This document shows positions 58,308 through 64,000 of a stretch of DNA of 64,000 bases, piece after piece. Under the pieces are notes generated by a model. That model made no database searches. It saw nothing but the letters and a program-made list of their open reading frames with translations, and had not been told where the DNA came from. A program made the position numbers and the translations under genes. Source of the stretch: Phycomyces nitens (Eukaryota; Mucoromycota; Mucoromycetes; Mucorales; Phycomycetaceae); NCBI GenBank assembly GCA_022702545.1, contig JAHRBC010000002.1, positions 4,340,001 through 4,404,000 of the forward strand. Direction: 5' to 3'. The first letter of the stretch is position 1; each line of letters begins with the position of its first letter.

Positions 58308-59539
58308 ATGAGCCAGCAATTAAACAAGGGAAAGAAGAACATGTCTGCAAGAGTGTCATCCTCCAGATCACTACTTACCACAGTGAACACTGGCCGTGTT
58401 GCCACCCCTTGCCCATTACTTGCTTCTAGATCTGACAATGTAACAATCCCCAGGAGTGAATATAACACTATGGTTGGCCTTTTATCCACCGTTGATAAAA
58501 AGTTAACTGGTGTACCAACACAAGTTGGTGCAGTGTATGATAACGAAAGGCAAATGATGTTATCTCTCAATGGTCTTGTTGCTTGCCAAGCCAGAGACCA
58601 AGTATCAGTCCAAATGCCTGTGGTAGAAAATGATGAGATCGTGAATATCATCCAACCTGAAGATATTCTTTCTGTCTCTAACTCACAAGTTAGCCTTCAG
58701 GATATCGTCAGTGCAACAAGATATCCAAAGTTATCTGTAAGTTCTAAATGAAACAGTAATATCAAAATATATTATTAATATATACTTTCAGAAAGTTATT
58801 CGAGATTACTTGAAAAACTTTCATCTTAAATCAGACGATCCCAGTTTGATCAAGGATAATGAAGAGAAGCCAACTTGGGATGTCAGTGTTGGATTGGCTG
58901 ATGATGTCAATCAGAATCTAGCAAATGCTCTGATCATATATGCCCGTGAACAGCCTGAATCAACATCAGTAACAGGAAAAGAACTGGGCACAATAATTAT
59001 AAATAATTATTATAACCGTTTGGCTGATAGCAAGCTTGTGCCAGAGCTTAGAGAAGCAAAAAAGACAGCAAACCAAAGAGGCAACCAAAAAACTGAAGTA
59101 AGTGAATATTAAATAAAATGCGCAAATATTTATATATAATGCTTTGTTTCACTTTAGCTTTTCAAGAGACGAAAGAGAACCTTTGTAAAGCACAAGGAAG
59201 CTGTTGAAAGAAGATTCAACAGGGATGCCAGTGGCGTCTTTCATAGAGATGTAATGTCAGATGATGAAACAGACACGGAGATCACTGTGAGGGTACTTCG
59301 TCCAAATTGGAGGAGTGATGAGGTAAAACACAGGCAGATTGATATTTCTTATGTTTTATGTCTAATGATAAAATATATCTGTATAGCTGAATGAGCTGTT
59401 TGACTTTTTCGACATGCTTGCCAAAAAAGATCTAGGAAAGAAAGCCAGTCAATTGAAGACTCGTCATTATGTTGTCATACAAAAGACAATTCCTCGTGGC
59501 TTAGTAGCCAAAATTCCCACATGGTCAAAGCGTGAATAA
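58308..59539 (+). CDS. E8 accessory protein (four exons, 350 residues), intact
   Basis: Exons 58308-58736, 58792-59097, 59158-59322 and 59387-59539 join in phase 0 to TAA. Exon 1 has a basic N-terminus (KGKKNMSARVSSSR) and LLSTVDKKLTG. Exon 2 is exactly 102 codons, with KPTWDVSVGLADDVNQNLAN and NNYYNRL. Exon 3 starts LFKRRKRTF and has DVMSDDETDTE and LRPNWRSDE. Exon 4 has FDFFDMLAKKDLGKKASQLK and ends RGLVAKIPTWSKRE. It serves as the intact reference for E2. The order basic N-terminus, globular exon 2, acidic block and WRSDE suggests a nucleic-acid or transposase-binding partner; this is inference. Confidence 0.8.
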
Positions 59540-59636
59540 ATCAACAAGCATCTCTTTTTCACTCCTTCATCTATATTGATTTTGGCATATATATATTGCA
59601 TATTTTATGTAAGAAAGTAAAAAAATAAGAAGAAGA

Positions 59637-62600
59637 TTAAGCATAAATTTTTCTAGGCAATGGAATAACAATGACTTTGGCTGCACCACGGCCAGAAGCT
59701 TGATTGCCGATTGCAATTGGAGATAGAATTCGATGAACTGGTAGAATGTTGTCATAGTCATATTTTTGAAAGGTCGGCTTATACATATCAATTCCTTGGT
59801 CTATTCTTGGCTGATGTTGAAGAACTTCGTACCATTCAACAAAAGCAAAGACATGCTGAGGATTGAGTCGTGTCATAAAGTTGTCATAGGTGGGTTTTGG
59901 AGAAAAATTGTGGGCAAAAAGATACTTGATATAGCCAGCATAGGTATAGCTTGACTCACTATTTTTCTCAATGTATATAGCCTGGATATACGACCCTCTT
60001 GTATTTGACCCTTCACCACCTTTGTAGACTTGGCCAAGAAGATTAATGAATGGAATCTTCTGGATTTGGTCATTGACAAAATTTGAGCTCTGGACTACAC
60101 CTTTGGCGCTTTGCAAGAGATTGTCTTGGTACTCAATGTGATAGAACTTGAGAAGGCAATTGTACTCAGCCGTTCTCATTGTTGTTGGCTCTTGGAGTTT
60201 TAATGGCAAGGCTGATGGTGGAAGAGACTCATTTCCTAATATGCATGTTTCAGTTTCAGTTGCAGAGTCAACAAACATAGGCAAGTGAAATATGGTAATC
60301 ATATTGTTTTGGGGAGGGATTGTGGCATAGGTTTCTGTTATACTGGTAGACAGTTTTTGGAAGAGGGAGAGATGAGATGGGTTGGTGAGGGTGGTGAGGT
60401 ATGATCTGTAAAAATCGCCCTTTGATGCATTTTCGATAAATTTATCCATATAGGTTTTTTCAAAACCATTCTTCTTGTTCGTGTTGAAACCTTTGATCAG
60501 GCCATTGTATCGTTCAAAGCTGAAAAGCCAGTATCCATATATTGGGCCAAAATCTTGGATCGTTTCTTTCAGGTGAAGATGAAGGTGCATATTGGGCGAT
60601 AAAAGATTGGGCTCATATAATTTCTCACATCCAATACAGAATTTCTCCAGACTGTTGTGAGCTTGGCTTAATTCTTCATTGGTGATACTTGGCTTTGTTA
60701 ATAATCGGCATGCATCAACGAAATGAATCCAGTTGACAAAAAGATCATTGGGTAATCGAGACTTGAGCACGACAGGAGAATATACTAAGCACCAGGATTT
60801 CCATTCATCGGCTTTCATGAAAGGAAATCCCTTTCCAATCTTTGTGGTTAACGTGGTATAGTCTGGTGGCAGAGTCATGGTATTTGCTTCATTTTGCATT
60901 TCCGCAAGATCATGGTCATTGAGAAGATTATCAAATAACCATTTTTCGATCATTCTCTTTGCAGTTCCCAGGAAAAGGTTGTGCATTGGATCAATTATTG
61001 TTGATCTTACGGGCTCAAAGTATCCTAGTCGATGGAGCTCTGACCAGCAAACCCCGTTTTCAACCTCCAATCGTTTTCTCTCTGTATTGGTTACTGCATT
61101 CTTCCACATACTAGCATGCTTCATATTTTCTTCTTTGGTTCTGCCTGTCTATTCAGACGACTTGAAACCAGAATAATCGACGATGCTGGTACCTTCAAAC
61201 CAATGGAAGTGGCAATTACACTTATGGCATGCATTTGTATTGTTGTGCGAAGTGAATCCACATGTTTTTCTTGCAGCAGGTATATCACATGCAACCATTA
61301 GCAGAGCAGCACGGACCAGAGTCTTGGAGCATGTGTGGGTGTTGATATAGATGCCTTTGTACAAGTCTTTCAGCTCATCAACAAGAGGACAAAGATAGTT
61401 ATTTATCTCTGAAGTGCTGGCTTCTTTTGGTCCAGGCATCAGACCCACAAGTATGACATTCTCTGCCTTATTTCTCTCTTCTCTTGGGAGGTTGTTGATC
61501 GTCAGGTATATTGCTCCACAGGAATATGTTACCCCATCAAAGGGTTGAAACCAATCGATGTTGAGAGTGAGCAGCAATGACCTTTCCTTGGCAACAAATT
61601 GTAAACCAGCTTCATCTACGAACTCCTTCCACATTCTTCAATCATATACGTCAAACATTGTTCCATCAATCTTTGGTCCACGATTCCACTTGTTAATTTG
61701 ATTCTCAAATGTAGGGCGCTGGAACATTTTTTTCAAGGCTGTTTTGAGTGAGTTATATACATATGTGCGGTTTGGTCTCATAGTTTTGTTGTTGCTGATT
61801 TTGTACAATGCATTTCCACACTCTCTATTGCTTCCAAGTTTCGTGAAGTTGCATGTACTAGGAGCTCCATTAACATCACTGAAGATACTATGACAATTTC
61901 CACATGCTACATATTTTGACACGCCACTTGTTAAGTTGCTGAATCCACTCATTTTCTTCAAGCCAGGAATACTAGTAGGAAGACGAAATTCCTCGCCATA
62001 GTGCTCAAGAACGGAATTGATAAAGGTAATCAAAATGGCGCTGCCCTTATCAACAACAAAACAAGATATGAACATGATAATAAACACTGTTATCAGTTGG
62101 TGCCATGGATCTTGAGGAAGGTTTGGTAAATTATCTATAAGTTGATTGAGCTGCATGTTAATGTATTCCTTTTAGTAATAACATCATCCTTTTTTTATTT
62201 TGCACCTGTTTCTTCATCCTGGTCCTGCTCTTCATCGTCATCACTCTTCTCATAGTCTTCAGAGTCAGAGAAAGCATCAAGATCTTCTTCACCTGTTCCA
62301 AAAATAGACTCTTCCACTGAAAGAGGTAAGAAGAACTCTATATTCTCAATTGGTAAAGGTGTACCAGGAGAAGAAATATTGTCTATAGATACACAATTTA
62401 AATACAGTTGAATATCCCTTTGGTAAATAAAATAAAATTACACTCAAAACTCTCTTCAGTCTGGTCTATGTCCATAGTATTATTGATAGTGTTTACTTGG
62501 CTTGAATATGCTATTTGGTTTGGATTATATATTATTATTATTAAGGTCTATATTTCTGTAGCTTATTTACTATTAATCTGGCTGTTAAACAATTTGTCCT

Positions 62601-62718
62601 CATCACTTTGGACATGGCGTGCTGCAGTTGTTTTGCTCGTCATTGTGAAGCCAGAATGATTGCGAGAGCATTTCGAGCATCTGCATTGCACTTCATTGGA
62701 ATTACGAATGGAAGACAT
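59637..62718 (-). pseudogene. E8 CACTA-like transposase with two stops
   Basis: Exon 1 (62718-62571) has an intact finger (CRCSKCSRNHSG). Exon 2 lies near 62509-62447, acidic exon 3 near 62380-62208, and the main exon from about 62150 to 59637. Two stops interrupt the main exon: TGA at 61635-61637, where sisters have GGA (D-V-Y-D-G), and TAG at about 61129-61131 (61130 region), where E2 has TGG (S-E-W-x-G-R). Otherwise LNIDWFQPFDG, VACDIPAARK, CHKCNCHF, IIDPMHNLFLGTAKR, FERYNG and a final IPLPRK are all present. Frame is kept across both stops. Nearest relative: E2. Confidence 0.85.
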
Positions 62719-62961
62719 TTTTCTTGTTACTTAGTATAGTAAAGAAGGAGTACAAAGTATCCAGTACTAATAATTAAAAAATACTTTTTTACTTGAGAAT
62801 AATAAATCAAATGATTGAATATCATTCAGCCAATAAAAACATTCAAATCAATCTCTATTGTTAATGCAAGATTTTGCCTGAGTTATAAATATTTTTACTC
62901 ATGTTATTGATAATTCCAGATAACTATTAAATTATGATTTAAATTGATTTTTGCAGTGTGC

Positions 62962-63202
62962 TAGTATATAAAGTAATATAAAAGAGAGGCTGTAGTATAT
63001 AAAGAAACAATTTTGGTTGGATAAAAAAAACGGTAGCTGTGCCTATTCCTGCCTCATAACTACCCTTTTTTTTGCACTAAAAAACGGTAACAGCTACCGA
63101 AATCGCCTTATACAGAGTCTTTACTACTGTTTTTTTTGGTGGGAAAAAACGGTAGTAATGCTACCAAAACGGTAGTTAGCTACCGTTTTTTCCACCATAG
63201 TG
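62962..63202. repeat. GGTAGC-rich terminal segment of a CACTA-type element, ending CCATAGTG
   Basis: Right after the E8 target copy and about 60 bp of flank come several CGGTAGCT, CTACCG and GGTAGTAATGCTACC motifs. They end in CCGTTTTTTCCACCATAGTG at 63202. The same motif set and end type occur at 41221-41380 (arms A and B). No coding capacity. It could be a short non-autonomous copy or one end of a bigger, deleted element. Confidence 0.6.
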
Positions 63203-63850
63203 ATGTATGGGAACCCAGAAGCAATTTTGTTTGACAATACAGCATATCCAGGAGGAACAAGGATTGAATCTGCCAGATGTTGCATGTGGACAAGTGTGGT
63301 GCTGGGAAAATAGCCAAGGTCTCTCCAAATGTTGACCATCCGTTTGGCTGTGCCAAGAAACAAGTTGTGCATAGGATCCACAATTGTATACCGAACAGGA
63401 TCAAAGTAATGTAGGTGGTGCAATCCTGAATACTGGGTACCATTGTGCTTCTCCAACTCTGCTCGTTCGACGTCTGATTCTGCATTGAACCATATTTTAG
63501 CATCCACAGCATTGGTGACCTTTTCTCTTGGTGTCTAATTCTCAACGTCAAATCCAGAGTAATCAATCTTGCTTGATCCATCAATCACCAAAAACTGACG
63601 TGCACACTTGTGACAGGCGTTGGTGCTTGCATGTCCTGTAAATCCCATGGTTTTTCTTGCAGCAGGTATATTGCAGGCAACACACATGAGAGCAGCACGA
63701 ACACAAACACCACCAGGGAACATAGCCGTCTTGATTGTCATTCCAGTGTAAAAGTCAACCAATTCGTCAACAAGAGGCTCAAGAAAGTTGTTCATCTGAT
63801 TGGTCTTTGCTTCCTTTGGCCCTGGCATGATACCAACAAGAATGATATTT
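63203..63850 (-). pseudogene. Relic of an E5-like transposase main exon
   Basis: From about 63850 down to 63203 the DNA matches E5 from V-G-V-M-P-G-P-K-E-A-K to A-S-G-F-P-Y. It includes VACNIPAARK (Asp changed to Asn at the second catalytic position), CHKCARQF and IVDPMHNLFLGTAKR. A TAG at 63537-63539 replaces the TGG of E5. The right side breaks at 63850 before CACACCCACTGAC. The left side breaks at the CCATAGTG terminus, at the codon that precedes the 37-bp relic at 41277-41313. Confidence 0.85.
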
Positions 63851-64000
63851 CACACCCACTGACTTTTTACACGTTTTAGGCAATTATTTTGCTAAAAAAA
63901 ATTATTATTGGCTGTGAGTTTGTAATCACTGTTTTTTTGTACTTTTGGTCTATTTTTTGATATATTTTTTAATCTCCTATGCTTTTCTGGGGGTTTATCT
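63851..64000. other. Window end, no feature recognised
   Basis: T-rich sequence starting CACACCCACTGAC where the transposase relic breaks off. It may be the edge of another insertion, but no matching end is in the window. Confidence 0.4.

Larger units (their letters stand above)
55264..62958. mobile_element. E8: CACTA-like transposon with nested Tc1 element, TSD TGC
   Basis: Left end CACTGCAAAAAATAATC at 55264; right end GATTTTTGCAGTG at 62958. TGC flanks both (55261-55263; 62959-62961). The left arm is 3 kb because a 1.35-kb Tc1-like element inserted into it. The accessory gene is intact; the transposase has two stops. Confidence 0.9.

Noticed and set aside
63075..63202. A 128-bp miniature element starting CACTAAAAAACGG
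   Set aside because: It has a CACTA start and a CCATAGTG end, but the flanking triplets (TTG and ATG) differ and the ends match poorly.
1..64000. CRISPR arrays, rRNA, tRNA, bacterial operons or ribosome binding sites
   Set aside because: No repeat-spacer pattern or RNA gene signature is seen, and intron-rich genes with poly(A)-type ends show eukaryotic DNA.

Overview
The window reads as transposon-packed nuclear DNA of a fungus, most likely an early-diverging one of the Mucoromycota type (inference). The sequence is AT-rich, has many short GT-AG introns of about 36-85 nt, and carries a chromodomain Ty3/gypsy element, a Tc1/mariner element and many CACTA-like DNA transposons. I see no convincing host gene, tRNA, rRNA or CRISPR array.

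The dominant content is one family of CACTA-like elements of about 6-7 kb, called E1-E5, E7 and E8 here. Ends read CACTG(C/G)AAAA and targets are duplicated by 3 bp where they can be checked. Complete copies with both ends found: E2 9773-15890 (TAT), E4 25875-32809 (ATA), E5 33201-40273 (ATA), E7 48926-55206 (TAT), E8 55264-62958 (TGC). E3 17304-24379 has both ends but no matching duplication. E1 ends at 6757 and its left end was not found. Each element has (i) a four-exon RNase H-fold transposase gene and (ii) a four-exon accessory gene, placed tail to tail with 3' ends about 100 bp apart (about 530 bp in E3/E5). It also has (iii) a 1.5-3 kb arm beyond the accessory gene. In that arm at least E1, E3/E5 and E7 hold a third, divergently transcribed gene made of tiny exons that splice in frame; E2 and E4 hold decayed or expanded versions. 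This three-gene layout is the most interesting system here.

A different CACTA type, E6 (42057-46782, ends CACTACGGG, TTA duplication), has a transposase with a divergent small coiled-coil gene. A third family forms two inverted arms: A (24380-41276, interrupted by E4 and E5) and B (41314 to about 48306, interrupted by E6). They meet around 37 bp of transposase coding DNA. Arm A is the empty site for E6 and arm B is the empty site for E5, which proves both insertions to the base.

Layout: 1-348 gag end of an LTR element on the minus strand; about 1338-6757 E1; 6758-9615 the rest of a gypsy pol cut off by E1; 9616-16077 its 3' LTR split by E2; 16078-17303 unassigned; E3; arm A with E4 and E5; arm B with E6; 48307-48925 unassigned; E7; E8 with a Tc1 element nested in its arm; 62962-64000 terminal repeats and a transposase relic.

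Decay is mostly by single lesions. Several stop codons are C-to-T or G-to-A changes relative to sister copies. E4 looks the best preserved overall; E1, E4, E7 and E8 have intact accessory genes, and E1, E4 and E5 have open main transposase exons.
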